A stretch of DNA of 34,386 nt, taken from positions 1,536-35,921 of the forward strand of contig JAGHZW010000099.1 of assembly GCA_017745195.1 (NCBI GenBank), given 5' to 3'. Of the stretch, positions 1-9,785 are shown in pieces; within the stretch, counting starts at the first letter, position 1, and each line of letters begins with the position of its first letter. The translations under genes were made by a program, and so were the position numbers. A model generated the notes under the pieces. The model saw nothing but the letters and a program-made list of their open reading frames with translations, was not told the origin of the DNA and did not search any database. Origin of the DNA: Pseudoxanthomonas sp. Lineage in GTDB: Bacteria > Pseudomonadota > Gammaproteobacteria > Xanthomonadales > Xanthomonadaceae.

Positions 1-2
1 TC

Positions 3-527
<525 letters not shown>

Positions 528-532
528 TGCGT

Positions 533-561
533 TGCCGCCGTCCCGCACTGGCACGGCGGCA
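533..561 (+). terminator. Hairpin after trxB, possible terminator
   Basis: A perfect 9-bp inverted repeat (TGCCGCCGT and ACGGCGGCA) with an 11-nt loop starts 6 bases after the trxB stop. It has no T tract, so it may be a Rho-independent terminator of the weak GC-rich kind or an mRNA-stabilising hairpin. Confidence 0.4.
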
Positions 562-603
562 GCCACGCACCGAGCTGCTCATCGCCGCACCCCGCGTGCG
601 GCG

Positions 604-1734
604 ATGAGCCTGCAGGTCCGCGAACTGCAGGCGCTGGCGCAGGTCGATGCGGCGCAATGGGATGCCCTGCATGACGGTACCAATCCGTTCGTGCATCACG
701 CCTTCCTCGAGGGCCTGGAGCGGCATGGCTGCCTGCGCGCGGAATGGGGCTGGAGCCCGCGCCACCTGACCCTGTGGGACGGCAACATGCTGGTTGCCGG
801 CGCGCCGGGCTACCTCAAGACCAATTCGCACGGCGAGTTCGTGTTCGACCATGCCTGGGCACAGGCCTACGCACGGCACGGCCTGGAGTACTTCCCGAAG
901 TGGCTGTTCGCCGTGCCCTACTCTCCGGTGACCGGACCGCGCCTGCTGACCGGTGACGCCGCTGGCAGGCGCGCCCTGCTGGCGGCGATCGCCGCGCGGA
1001 CCGATGCGGAAGGGCTTTCCTCGGCCCACGTCAACTTCCACACTCATGACGAAGACGGCTTGTTCGATGGGGACTGGCTGCCGCGGATCGATGTCCAGTA
1101 CCACTGGCACAACCGCGACGGCTGGACCGACTTCGATCGCTTCCTTGCCGCGATGGACCACAAGCATCGCAAGAACATCCGCCAGGAGCGGGCCAAGGTG
1201 CAGCGTGCCGGCATCACCTTCCGCCGCGTCCACGGCGACGAGGCTTCAGCAGCGGACCTGGACGCGATTCACCGGTTCTACCTGCAGACCTTCCGCGACT
1301 ACGGCAACGCGCCCGCGCTGACCCGGGAATTCATCGAACATATCGCGCGAAAAATGCCTCGTAACATATTGATAATAATTGCAAGTTATGGCGATTCACC
1401 GATCGCTGGCGCGCTCTGCCTGTGCGGTGGCGACACCCTGTACGGGCGCTACTGGGGCAGCGACGCGGCGCTGCCAGGGCTGCACTTCGAGACCTGCTAC
1501 TACCAGGGCATCGACTACTGCCTCGAGCATGGCCTGACCCGCTTCGAGCCCGGCGCCCAAGGCGAGCACAAGCTGGCGCGGGGCTTCCTGCCGGCCATCG
1601 TCCGCAGTCGCCACCGCATCGCCCATCCGCAGTTCCGCCAGGCCCTGCGCGAGTGGTGTGCGGAAGAAGCGCGCTCGGTACGCCAGTACGCCGCCACCCT
1701 GTCCAGGCATGGCCCCTTCCGCGAGCACTCTTGA
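604..1734 (+). CDS. FemAB-like / GNAT-fold acyltransferase (peptidoglycan-biosynthesis-like family)
   Basis: The 376-residue soluble protein resembles the FemAB-like family with a double GNAT fold (often annotated GNAT N-acetyltransferase or COG3146). I recognise the family from the stretches NPFVHHAFLEGLE, the basic MDHKHRKNIRQE segment, LYGRYWG, and the C-terminal FETCYYQGIDYCLEHGL followed by EPGAQGEHK. The substrate is unknown; an aminoacyl or acyl transfer is inferred from the fold alone. I chose ATG 604 because similarity begins there and the longer open frame upstream only shadows trxB. No strong ribosome-binding site is visible. Codons around 1345-1400 are unusually AT-rich (ATA ATA ATT) although the encoded peptide fits the family. 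The gene ends 20 bases before aat. Confidence 0.8.
   Translation: MSLQVRELQALAQVDAAQWDALHDGTNPFVHHAFLEGLERHGCLRAEWGWSPRHLTLWDGNMLVAGAPGYLKTNSHGEFVFDHAWAQAYARHGLEYFPKWLFAVPYSPVTGPRLLTGDAAGRRALLAAIAARTDAEGLSSAHVNFHTHDEDGLFDGDWLPRIDVQYHWHNRDGWTDFDRFLAAMDHKHRKNIRQERAKVQRAGITFRRVHGDEASAADLDAIHRFYLQTFRDYGNAPALTREFIEHIARKMPRNILIIIASYGDSPIAGALCLCGGDTLYGRYWGSDAALPGLHFETCYYQGIDYCLEHGLTRFEPGAQGEHKLARGFLPAIVRSRHRIAHPQFRQALREWCAEEARSVRQYAATLSRHGPFREHS
1365..1383. promoter_or_regulatory. Fur-box-like sequence inside the acyltransferase gene
   Basis: Within an AT-rich island in otherwise GC-rich coding DNA, CATATTGATAATAATTGCA matches 13 of 19 positions of the classical Fur box, including a perfect TGATAAT half-site. 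It lies inside a gene, about 370 bases upstream of aat. Function is unproven and the match may be an accident of AT-rich codons. Confidence 0.25.
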
Positions 1735-1754
1735 GCAGCTTCTGCGACCGAGCG

Positions 1755-2504
1755 ATGGCCACGCGTCCATACCTGCTGCCTGACGACCCGCATGCGCCCT
1801 TCCCGCCGCCGACCAGCGCGCTGCGCGAACCCGACGGCCTGCTCGCGGTCGGCGGCGACCTCTCGCCATCGCGGCTGCTGGCCGCCTATCGTGGTGGCAT
1901 CTTCCCTTGGTATTCGGAGGGACAGCCGATCCTGTGGTGGAGCCCGGACCCGCGCATGGTGTTCCGCACCGACGCGGTAAGGCTGTCGTCGCGTTTCCTC
2001 CGTCAGTTGCGCCGCAGCCGCTGGCAGGTGCGTGCCGACACCGCTTTCGACGAGGTGATCACCGCCTGCGCCCGCACCCCACGCCCCGGCCAGTACGGCA
2101 CCTGGATCACGCCGCAGATGCGCCAGGCCTATTCACGCCTGCACCGGCTCGGGCACGCCCATTCGGTGGAGGTCTTCGACGAGGACGGCGACCTGGCTGG
2201 CGGCATCTACGGCGTGGCGATCGGCCGGATGTTCTTCGGCGAAAGCATGTTCAGTGCCCGCCCCGGTGGCTCGAAGGTGGCGCTGGCCATGCTGGCGCGG
2301 CGGCTGCACGACTGGGGCTGGCCGCTGCTCGACGCCCAGGTGGAGAACCCGCACCTGTACTCGCTGGGAGGAGAAGCCTGGCCGCGTCCGCGCTTCCTGG
2401 AAGCGGTGGCCTCACTGGTCGACATGCCGGGGCAGGAAGGCAGCTGGGAAACGGTTTTTGGTGCGCCGCCGGCGTCCGGGCTGGCCCAGGTGCGGGCCTG
2501 TTAA
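1755..2504 (+). CDS. aat: Leucyl/phenylalanyl-tRNA--protein transferase
   Basis: The 249-residue cytoplasmic enzyme transfers Leu or Phe from aminoacyl-tRNA to the N-terminus of proteins beginning with Arg or Lys, creating primary N-degrons read by ClpS. Family signatures run in order: EPDGLLAVGGDLSPSRLLAAYRGGIFPWY, the WWSPDPRMVF block, GTWITPQMRQAY, and GGIYGVAIGRMFFGESMFS. The length is close to that of E. coli Aat. I chose ATG 1755 because it gives the typical N-terminus. An in-frame TTG at 1731, overlapping the stop of the preceding gene, is less likely. The gene lies between the acyltransferase and infA. clpA and clpS, which act downstream of it, lie about 2-4 kb away. Confidence 0.96.
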   Translation: MATRPYLLPDDPHAPFPPPTSALREPDGLLAVGGDLSPSRLLAAYRGGIFPWYSEGQPILWWSPDPRMVFRTDAVRLSSRFLRQLRRSRWQVRADTAFDEVITACARTPRPGQYGTWITPQMRQAYSRLHRLGHAHSVEVFDEDGDLAGGIYGVAIGRMFFGESMFSARPGGSKVALAMLARRLHDWGWPLLDAQVENPHLYSLGGEAWPRPRFLEAVASLVDMPGQEGSWETVFGAPPASGLAQVRAC

Positions 2505-2512
2505 CACATTTT

Positions 2513-2541
2513 TTGCCTTTGCCGCCAGTCTCGCGTAAAAT
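2513..2541 (+). promoter_or_regulatory. Sigma-70-type promoter of infA
   Basis: TTGCCT (2513-2518) and TAAAAT (2536-2541) are separated by exactly 17 bases in the short gap between the aat stop and infA. The predicted start of transcription near 2548 gives a leader of about 33 nt. Confidence 0.6.
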
Positions 2542-2580
2542 GCCGGGCTTTCCGCCCGCCAGCGCACATTCTGGAACCGC

Positions 2581-2799
2581 ATGTCGAAAGACGACTCCAT
2601 TGAGTTCGAAGGCACCGTCACCGAGACGCTGCCCAACACCACGTTCCGGGTTCGCCTGGAGAACGGGCACGAGATCATCGCCCACATCTCCGGGCGCATG
2701 CGCAAGAACTACATCCGCATCCTCACCGGCGACAAGGTGAAGGTCGAGATGACGCCGTATGACCTGACCAAGGGCCGCATCACCTATCGCATGAAGTGA
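2581..2799 (+). CDS. infA: Translation initiation factor IF-1
   Basis: The 72-residue protein is a single S1-type OB fold that binds the ribosomal A site during initiation. It is instantly recognisable by [23 protein letters not shown], the [12 protein letters not shown] segment and the C-terminal [17 protein letters not shown]. Length is exactly that of the family. It has its own sigma-70-type promoter and is followed by a strong Rho-independent terminator, so it is probably mostly monocistronic. The aat-infA adjacency is conserved with enterobacteria, but no serine tRNA gene was seen beside it here. Confidence 0.99.
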   Translation: MSKDDSIEFEGTVTETLPNTTFRVRLENGHEIIAHISGRMRKNYIRILTGDKVKVEMTPYDLTKGRITYRMK

Positions 2800-2830
2800 T
2801 GCGATGAACGCGCGGTGATGTTGCGCACAG

Positions 2831-2859
2831 AAAAGGCGGCCATTGGTCGCCTTTTTTTA
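2831..2859 (+). terminator. Rho-independent terminator of infA
   Basis: AAAAGGCG (2831-2838) pairs with CGCCTTTT (2848-2855). The stem extends through a G.T and two G-C pairs to a 3-nt loop and is followed by a T run. This is the clearest intrinsic terminator in the window. Confidence 0.9.
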
Positions 2860-2917
2860 TTTTCCGCGCCAGCGTCATTACACGATCTACATGAACGATC
2901 GATTACTCTGTACGTGC

Positions 2918-2977
2918 CCATGACTTTGGTCATTGTCACCACAGGCAGGCTCATGCGGGATGGCGCGCGACTAGCCT
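2918..2977 (+). promoter_or_regulatory. Dyad operator plus CTAGCCT box upstream of first exported paralog
   Basis: CCATGACTTTGGTCATTG (2918-2935) is an imperfect 18-bp dyad. It is followed by a conserved TCACCACAGGCAG segment and, 35 bases after the dyad, by CTAGCCT (2971-2977). The same elements at the same spacing precede the paralogous gene at 3620. TAGCCT could be a -10 box with a poor -35, which would suit an activator bound near -58. The regulator is unknown. Confidence 0.5.
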
Positions 2978-3019
2978 GTGCGCGGTCCAATCCGGACCGG
3001 ACCTGAGCCCCCGATCGCC

Positions 3020-3385
3020 ATGAACATCAAGCGCTTCGCCATCATCGCTCTTCTCGCCGGAACCGCATTCGCCGCCAACGCGGCAGAGAACAACACGCTC
3101 ACCGACTGCGTCGACCTGAGTGCCAACCAGGAGATCGTGCGCTCAGGTGGCGCCCAGAGCATGCTGCTGCGCGATGGCGACGCGCACTACCTGGTCGGTT
3201 TCCGTGGCGACTGCAGCTCGCTGGCCACCGCCTCCTCGATCGAGATCGGCACCGACGGTGCCGCCAACCGGCTCTGCCCGAAGGGCACGAAGGTCAAGAC
3301 CAACCGCTCGACCTGCAGCGTCGGCAAGGTCCAGACGATCGACGCCGAAGAATTCGCCAGCCTGAAGAAGCGCGCGGAACGCTGA
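3020..3385 (+). CDS. Exported four-cysteine small protein (DUF6491-like), copy 1
   Basis: The 121-residue product has a Sec signal peptide (basic MNIKRF, then hydrophobic IIALLAGTAFAANA, cleavage probably after ANA). The mature domain of about 100 residues has cysteines at 30, 65, 86 and 99, suggesting two disulfides in the periplasm or outside the cell. The C-V-D-L start and the C..LCP..C pattern remind me of DUF6491 proteins of Xanthomonadales, but this is recollection, not a search result. No catalytic motif is visible. ATG 3020 is chosen because the signal peptide starts there; an open frame from 2978 runs through the promoter-like box. The next gene is its paralog with identical cysteine spacing. 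Confidence 0.8.
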   Translation: MNIKRFAIIALLAGTAFAANAAENNTLTDCVDLSANQEIVRSGGAQSMLLRDGDAHYLVGFRGDCSSLATASSIEIGTDGAANRLCPKGTKVKTNRSTCSVGKVQTIDAEEFASLKKRAER

Positions 3386-3401
3386 CAGGGTTCATCGCGG
3401 G

Positions 3402-3439
3402 ACGCCGTCGCCGTCTACTCGTCGTGGCGGCGACGGCGT
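3402..3439 (+). terminator. Hairpin between the two exported paralogs
   Basis: An 11-bp perfect inverted repeat (ACGCCGTCGCC and GGCGACGGCGT) with a loop of about 16 nt begins 16 bases after the first paralog stops. There is no real T tract. It suggests the two copies are separate transcription units, agreeing with each having its own dyad. Confidence 0.45.
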
Positions 3440-3525
3440 TCCTGCAACGCGACAACCGCGCCGGACGGTTCAGGATCCGGCACCTGCGAAGGCCCGCTCG
3501 CCGGAAGTCACCGGGACTTTCGAGG

Positions 3526-3585
3526 CAATGACCATGGTCATTGGCACCACTGGCAGATTCGCGCTCCGTACCGCCGCACTAGCCT
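3526..3585 (+). promoter_or_regulatory. Perfect dyad operator plus CTAGCCT box upstream of second exported paralog
   Basis: CAATGACCATGGTCATTG (3526-3543) is a perfect 18-bp palindrome, matching the upstream copy at 15 of 18 positions. The following GCACCACTGGCAG matches the first copy's TCACCACAGGCAG, and CTAGCCT (3579-3585) again lies exactly 35 bases after the dyad. Intervening bases differ, so the conserved pieces stand out as binding elements. Confidence 0.55.
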
Positions 3586-3619
3586 GATCCCAACCAGGCT
3601 CAAGCCGGGCAGGACCGAC

Positions 3620-3988
3620 ATGGACACCAAGCGTCTTATCGCTGCAATCCTTCTCGTCAGTGCAGGTTCCATTGCTTCCGCCGAGGAAATCCCCGCCGCG
3701 CCCGCCGCGTGCGTGGATCTGGGGCCGGACCGGGACATCGTGCGCCATGGCGACACGTCGCTGTTCACGCTGCGCGACGGAGGAACCCGCTACCTGGTCG
3801 CCCTGCGCGGCACCTGCAACTCCATGCGTTCGGCGCAAACGGTGTCGATCAGGACCCGCGGTGTCGATGGCCGGTTATGTCCGCACGGGACCACGGTGCA
3901 GACGCGGCATGACATCTGCACGGTCAAGCGGTTCGAACAGATCGATGCTTCCGCCCCGCGCGGAAGCGAAGCGCGCGACGCGTACTAG
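3620..3988 (+). CDS. Exported four-cysteine small protein (DUF6491-like), copy 2
   Basis: The 122-residue paralog of the gene at 3020 has a signal peptide (MDTKRL, then IAAILLVSAGSIASA, probable cleavage before EE). Cysteines lie at 31, 66, 87 and 100. The spacings 35, 21 and 13 are identical to copy 1, while the rest has diverged considerably, so the fold is maintained. Shared blocks are ACVDLG/DCVDLS, LRDG..RYLV, LRGTC/FRGDC and RLCP.GT.V.T. The C-terminus SAPRGSEARDAY is polar and differs from copy 1. ATG 3620 has an AGGAC sequence 4-9 bases upstream. Function is unknown. A tandem duplication followed by divergence is the simplest history. Confidence 0.8.
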   Translation: MDTKRLIAAILLVSAGSIASAEEIPAAPAACVDLGPDRDIVRHGDTSLFTLRDGGTRYLVALRGTCNSMRSAQTVSIRTRGVDGRLCPHGTTVQTRHDICTVKRFEQIDASAPRGSEARDAY

Positions 3989-4040
3989 GCCCTGCTCGGC
4001 AGGGGCGCCACGGCATCCAGTGCGCCCCCGTGACCATGCC

Positions 4041-4071
4041 GGCAACGCACCCGGAACACGGGTACGTTGCC
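4041..4071. terminator. Bidirectional hairpin between convergent genes
   Basis: Between the second exported paralog (plus) and clpA (minus), GGCAACG pairs with CGTTGCC. After one mismatch, five further pairs close a GAACA loop. The position between convergent stops suits a shared terminator, though no T tract is evident. Confidence 0.45.
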
Positions 4072-4081
4072 AGCCGCGCGG

Positions 4082-6370
<2,289 letters not shown>

Positions 6371-6447
6371 GGCTGACTCCGGGAGTTGCCAACAATATGC
6401 GGCCTGTCGTCCGGAATTCCACAGCCCCGGCGGATCGCAGCGTTCAG

Positions 6448-6465
6448 CCGGCGGCATGCCGCCGG
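6448..6465. repeat. 18-bp perfect palindrome between clpS and clpA
   Basis: CCGGCGGCATGCCGCCGG is a perfect palindrome lying 78 bases upstream of the clpA start and 34 bases past the clpS stop. In RNA it would form a GC hairpin that could partly terminate or protect the transcript between the two genes. Confidence 0.5.
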
Positions 6466-6499
6466 CCGGGCCGGGCCGACCCCGACCGGAGAACCGTGG

Positions 6500-6820
6500 T
6501 CAGGCCTTTTCCATGGTGCACAGCAGCGGGTGCTGGTTCATCCGCGAGAACTCGTTGACCTGGGCCACCTTGGATTCGGCCACTTCCCGCGTGAAGACGC
6601 CGCAGACGCCGCGGCCGCGGGTATGGACATGGAGCATGACCTGGGTGGCCCGCTCCAGGTCCAGGGCGAAGAACTGCTGCAGGACGGCGACCACGAAATC
6701 CATCGGGGTGTAGTCGTCGTTGAGCAGGACCACCTGGTACATCGGCGGCGGGGCGACTTCCGGCTTGGCCGGATCGACCAGGGTGCCGTGTTCGTGTTCG
6801 TGACGGGGGACATGGGGCAT
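6500..6820 (-). CDS. clpS: ClpS adaptor (N-degron recognin)
   Basis: The 106-residue adaptor binds proteins with N-terminal Leu, Phe, Tyr or Trp and delivers them to ClpA. After a flexible His/Glu-rich N-tail come [17 protein letters not shown], which holds the ND pair of the N-degron pocket, [24 protein letters not shown], and the C-terminal [10 protein letters not shown], all family hallmarks. It lies immediately upstream of clpA. ATG at 6820 sits about 7 bases after a perfect TATAAT, so the mRNA may be leaderless. Another in-frame ATG downstream would remove the tail. Confidence 0.97.
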   Translation of the reverse strand: MPHVPRHEHEHGTLVDPAKPEVAPPPMYQVVLLNDDYTPMDFVVAVLQQFFALDLERATQVMLHVHTRGRGVCGVFTREVAESKVAQVNEFSRMNQHPLLCTMEKA

Positions 6821-6826
6821 GCGGCA

Positions 6827-6832
6827 ATTATA
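6827..6832 (-). promoter_or_regulatory. -10 box of clpS promoter, likely leaderless
   Basis: A perfect TATAAT on the minus strand ends 6 bases before the clpS ATG. Transcription starting at the usual distance would begin on or next to the A of the start codon. The -35 region is weak. Confidence 0.55.
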
Positions 6833-6916
6833 CGGGCCGCCCGTCGATGGACTCGATCAGGCCCGCTGCCGGACAATGCATGCCGTTCGGTTTCGCGCCG
6901 CTGTCCCGGGAATTAC

Positions 6917-7426
6917 ATGCCGCTGGCCCGCCCTGCCCTTGCCTTCCTGCTGTTCCTTGCCTCAGGCCAGGGCTTCGCCACGCCCGCGGCCGACGGCAAG
7001 ACCGTTACCGCGGCCGACCCGACGGTGGCGGTGCTGCTCGACCGGCTCGGCTACAAGTACGAAGTCGACGCCGATGGCGACTACAAGATGACGATGGCGG
7101 TCGGCGACGACAAGCGCAGCCAGCTGGTATTCGTGCGTTCGCCGGTGGAAACCTACGGCAGTCTCCGGATCCGCGAGATCTGGTCGCCCGCGTACGCCAG
7201 CGCCGGCGGTGCCTTCCCCGGGCCGGTGGCCAACCGCCTGCTGGAAGCCTCCAACGAACTCAAGCTCGGTGCGTGGGTCAAGCATGGCGGGCATGCGCTG
7301 ATGGTGGTGAAGATCGATGCGGGCGCCGATGCCGAGGCGCTGGAACAGGCCATCACCGCAGCGGTAACCAGTGCCGATGAGATGGAAAAGGAACTGGCCG
7401 GTGATCCGACCCGCGACGAGTTCTGA
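6917..7426 (+). CDS. YbjN-domain exported protein
   Basis: The 169-residue product starts with a hydrophobic leader (MPLARPALAFLLFLASGQGFA) that looks like a signal peptide with cleavage after GFA. The rest resembles the YbjN family (labelled putative sensory transduction regulator): VAVLLDRLGYKYEVDADGDYKMTM, then LRIREIWSPAY, then a helical ANRLLEASNELKLGAWVKHGG and IDAGADAEALEQAI. YbjN of E. coli affects motility and stress responses, but its biochemical activity is unknown and export is not typical of it. It is divergent from clpS with a 96-base gap. Its C-terminal codons overlap the preferred nudJ start, suggesting coupled expression. Confidence 0.75.
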   Translation: MPLARPALAFLLFLASGQGFATPAADGKTVTAADPTVAVLLDRLGYKYEVDADGDYKMTMAVGDDKRSQLVFVRSPVETYGSLRIREIWSPAYASAGGAFPGPVANRLLEASNELKLGAWVKHGGHALMVVKIDAGADAEALEQAITAAVTSADEMEKELAGDPTRDEF

Positions 7427-7892
7427 GCCGGTGGCGACCGACGGCGACAGCCGCGAGTGGCATCCGCACGTGACCGTGGCCAGCGTCGTCGCACGCGCCG
7501 GACAGCTGCTGCTGGTCGAGGAGCGCATCGATGGCCAACTGGTGCTCAACCAGCCCGCCGGCCACCTCGAGGCCGGCGAGACCCTGGTCGAGGCGGCGGT
7601 GCGCGAGGCCCGCGAAGAAACCGGCTGGGACATCCGCCTGGAGGCCTTCATCGGCGTCTACCAGTGGACCGCGCCGGGCGGCCAGCATTACCTGCGCTTC
7701 GCGTTCGCCGGCGAACCGGTAGCCCACGACCCGGAGCAGGGGCTCGACGCGGGGATCGAGCGCGCGGTCTGGCTGACCCCGTCCGAGTTGCGTGCCGAGG
7801 CTGCGCGCCACCGCAGCCCGCTGGTCTGGCAGGTCGTCGCCGACTGGCTGGCCGGCCGGCGCCAGCCGCTGGCGCTGGTGCAGTCGCTGTGA
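7401..7892 (+). CDS. nudJ: NudJ-like Nudix phosphatase
   Basis: The 163-residue Nudix hydrolase has [10 protein letters not shown], a complete Nudix box ([23 protein letters not shown], matching GX5EX7REUXEEXGU), [18 protein letters not shown] and [19 protein letters not shown], all close to E. coli NudJ (YmfB), which acts on nucleoside di- and triphosphates and HMP-PP. The start is uncertain. GTG 7401 is taken because AAAGGA lies 7 bases upstream; it overlaps the YbjN-like gene by 26 bases. GTG 7431 would give a shorter N-terminus without overlap. The gene is directly followed by mnmA, as in E. coli. Confidence 0.9.
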   Translation: MIRPATSSEPVATDGDSREWHPHVTVASVVARAGQLLLVEERIDGQLVLNQPAGHLEAGETLVEAAVREAREETGWDIRLEAFIGVYQWTAPGGQHYLRFAFAGEPVAHDPEQGLDAGIERAVWLTPSELRAEAARHRSPLVWQVVADWLAGRRQPLALVQSL

Positions 7893-7914
7893 CCGCCCGC
7901 GGACGGTCACGGCG

Positions 7915-9015
7915 ATGAGCGCGCCACGCACCGTCGTCGGTGTTTCCGGCGGCGTCGATTCGTCGGTCGCGGCCTGGCTGCTGGCCCGGTCCGGCGAGCC
8001 GCTGGCCGGGCTGTTCATGCAGAACTGGGATGACGACGGCAGCGGCGAATGCCGGGCCGAAGAGGATCGCCGCGACGCGGTCGCGGTGTGCGGGCGGCTC
8101 GGCATCCCGTTCCATTTCCGCGACTTCGCCAGGGAATACTGGGCGGGCGTGTTCGAGCACTTCCTGGCCGAATACGCGGCCGGGCGCACGCCCAACCCGG
8201 ACGTGCTGTGCAACCGCGAGGTCAAGTTCAAGCATTTCCTCGACGCGGCCCGCGAACTGGGTGCCGAGCGCATCGCCACCGGCCACTACGCGCAGGTCGT
8301 GCATGAAGGCGGCCGCTGGCGCCTGCTGCGCGGCGCCGACCGCGACAAGGACCAGAGCTACTTCCTGCACCAGCTCGGCCAGGCCCAGCTGGCGGCGACC
8401 CTGTTCCCGATCGGCCACCTGCCCAAGGTGCAGGTACGGCAGCTGGCGCGCGAGGCCGGCCTGCCGACCCACGCCAAGAAGGATTCGACCGGCATCTGCT
8501 TCATCGGCGAACGCGACTTCCGCGAGTTCCTCGGCCGCTACCTGCCGGCGCAGCCCGGCGAGATCCGCGATCCGCAGGGCGTGAAGGTCGGCGACCATCC
8601 CGGCGTCTTCTACTTCACCCTCGGCCAGCGCGAAGGCCTCAACATCGGCGGCGTGCGCGGCCGGGCCGCCGCGCCCTGGTACGTGGTCGGCAAGGACGTG
8701 GCGCGCAACATCCTGTACGTGGACCAGGACCGCGAAAGCCCGTGGCTGCTCTCGCACCGGCTGAGCAGCGAGGCGATGCACTGGATCGAGGGCGCGCCGC
8801 CGGCGGCCGCGTTCGACTGCACCGCCCAGGTGCGCTACCGGCAGCAGGAAGAGCCGTGCCGCGTCGAGGTCAACGACGACGGCACCGTATCGGTGCGCTT
8901 CGAACGCGCGCAACGTGCGGCGACGCCCGGGCAGTCGCTGGTGCTCTACGACGGCCCGGCCTGCCTCGGTGGCGCGGTGATCGACAGCACCGACGCGCCG
9001 GCGCCCGGCGCCTGA
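7915..9015 (+). CDS. mnmA: tRNA-specific 2-thiouridylase MnmA
   Basis: The 366-residue cytoplasmic enzyme thiolates U34 of the tRNAs for Lys, Glu and Gln, using ATP and a persulfide passed through TusE. The PP-loop SGGVDSS lies at residues 11-17, the two catalytic cysteines are C99 (in [12 protein letters not shown]) and C195 (in [10 protein letters not shown]), and DKDQSYFL and [17 protein letters not shown] are family blocks. ATG 7915 is 22 bases after nudJ. The nudJ-mnmA-hflD order is the same as in E. coli. Confidence 0.98.
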   Translation: MSAPRTVVGVSGGVDSSVAAWLLARSGEPLAGLFMQNWDDDGSGECRAEEDRRDAVAVCGRLGIPFHFRDFAREYWAGVFEHFLAEYAAGRTPNPDVLCNREVKFKHFLDAARELGAERIATGHYAQVVHEGGRWRLLRGADRDKDQSYFLHQLGQAQLAATLFPIGHLPKVQVRQLAREAGLPTHAKKDSTGICFIGERDFREFLGRYLPAQPGEIRDPQGVKVGDHPGVFYFTLGQREGLNIGGVRGRAAAPWYVVGKDVARNILYVDQDRESPWLLSHRLSSEAMHWIEGAPPAAAFDCTAQVRYRQQEEPCRVEVNDDGTVSVRFERAQRAATPGQSLVLYDGPACLGGAVIDSTDAPAPGA

Positions 9016-9071
9016 GCGCACGCGCGCCGCAACCGCACGACGCATGCCGCCGTCCACGCACGTGCCGCGGT

Positions 9072-9077
9072 TAGAAT
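9072..9077 (+). promoter_or_regulatory. -10 box of hflD promoter, possibly leaderless
   Basis: TAGAAT ends 7 bases before the preferred hflD ATG at 9085. Transcription would start on or beside the start codon. The -35 region is GC-rich and poor, so this is tentative. Confidence 0.4.
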
Positions 9078-9084
9078 GGCGCGC

Positions 9085-9696
9085 ATGAGCTACTCCTACG
9101 ACGACCGCGTGCTGGCCTTGGCCGGCCTGGCCCAGTCCCTTCAGCAGGTACGCCGCATCGCCGAAAGCGGGCAGAGTGAAACCGCCGCCGCGCGCCCGGT
9201 GCTGGACAGCGTGTTCCGCATCGACGCCGACACGCCCGCACAGGTCTACGGCGGCGCGCGTGCACTGGAGCCGGGGCTGCGCGCCGTCGGCGACTACCTG
9301 GGCAACCGCGGCAACGACCCGCTGCTGCCGCGGCTGGGGCTGGCGACCCTGCAGCTGGAGCGGCGCTTCTCCGGCGAGCCGAATACCCTGGCCGCGGTCG
9401 GCAACGGCATCGCCACGATCGCCACCCAGGCCGAGGCCCACGGCAGCGTCCATCCTGACGTGCTCGCCGCGCTGGGCGGGCTGTATGCCGACACGATCAG
9501 CCATCTGCGGCCGCGGATCATGGTCCAGGGCAATCCGCACTACCTCGGCCAGGCCGGCGTGGTCTCGGAAATCCGCGCGCTGCTGCTCGCGGCGGTGCGT
9601 TCGGCGCTGCTGTGGCGGCAACTCGGTGGCAGCCAGTGGCAGTTCCTGTTCGCGCGCCGCGCGATGGTCAAGGCGGTCGGACGCCAGCTGCGCTGA
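9085..9696 (+). CDS. hflD: HflD, high-frequency lysogenization protein homolog
   Basis: The 203-residue, mainly helical protein matches Hfl[18 protein letters not shown], then [28 protein letters not shown], and the C-terminal [24 protein letters not shown]. In E. coli HflD is a peripheral inner-membrane protein that binds phage lambda CII; its normal cellular role is unclear. ATG 9085 (MSYSYDD) is preferred. An in-frame ATG at 9076 would overlap the likely -10 box and add MAR. mnmA is immediately upstream; purB, which follows in E. coli, is absent here and a chemoreceptor-like gene takes its place. Confidence 0.93.
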   Translation: MSYSYDDRVLALAGLAQSLQQVRRIAESGQSETAAARPVLDSVFRIDADTPAQVYGGARALEPGLRAVGDYLGNRGNDPLLPRLGLATLQLERRFSGEPNTLAAVGNGIATIATQAEAHGSVHPDVLAALGGLYADTISHLRPRIMVQGNPHYLGQAGVVSEIRALLLAAVRSALLWRQLGGSQWQFLFARRAMVKAVGRQLR

Positions 9697-9730
9697 ACCT
9701 GAACCAGGCCGGCTCCACGCCGGCCAGTCC

Positions 9731-9757
9731 TAAAGCACACCGGGCAGCGGCCGATAC
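9731..9757 (+). promoter_or_regulatory. Sigma-28 (FliA) promoter of the chemoreceptor-like gene
   Basis: TAAAGCAC-N11-GCCGATAC matches the FliA consensus TAAAGTTT-N11-GCCGATAA with the exact spacing. It lies 28 bases upstream of the ATG at 9786, which ties this distant gene to the flagellar regulon. Confidence 0.75.
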
Positions 9758-9785
9758 TGCGAACGTGGTTCCGCAGAGATCGCTC

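Noticed and set aside
3542-3556. TTGGCACCACTGGCA as a sigma-54 site upstream of the second exported paralog
   Set aside because: It has TGGCAC but lacks the TTGC element at the required 10-base GG-GC spacing, and the matching copy upstream of the first paralog loses TGGCAC.
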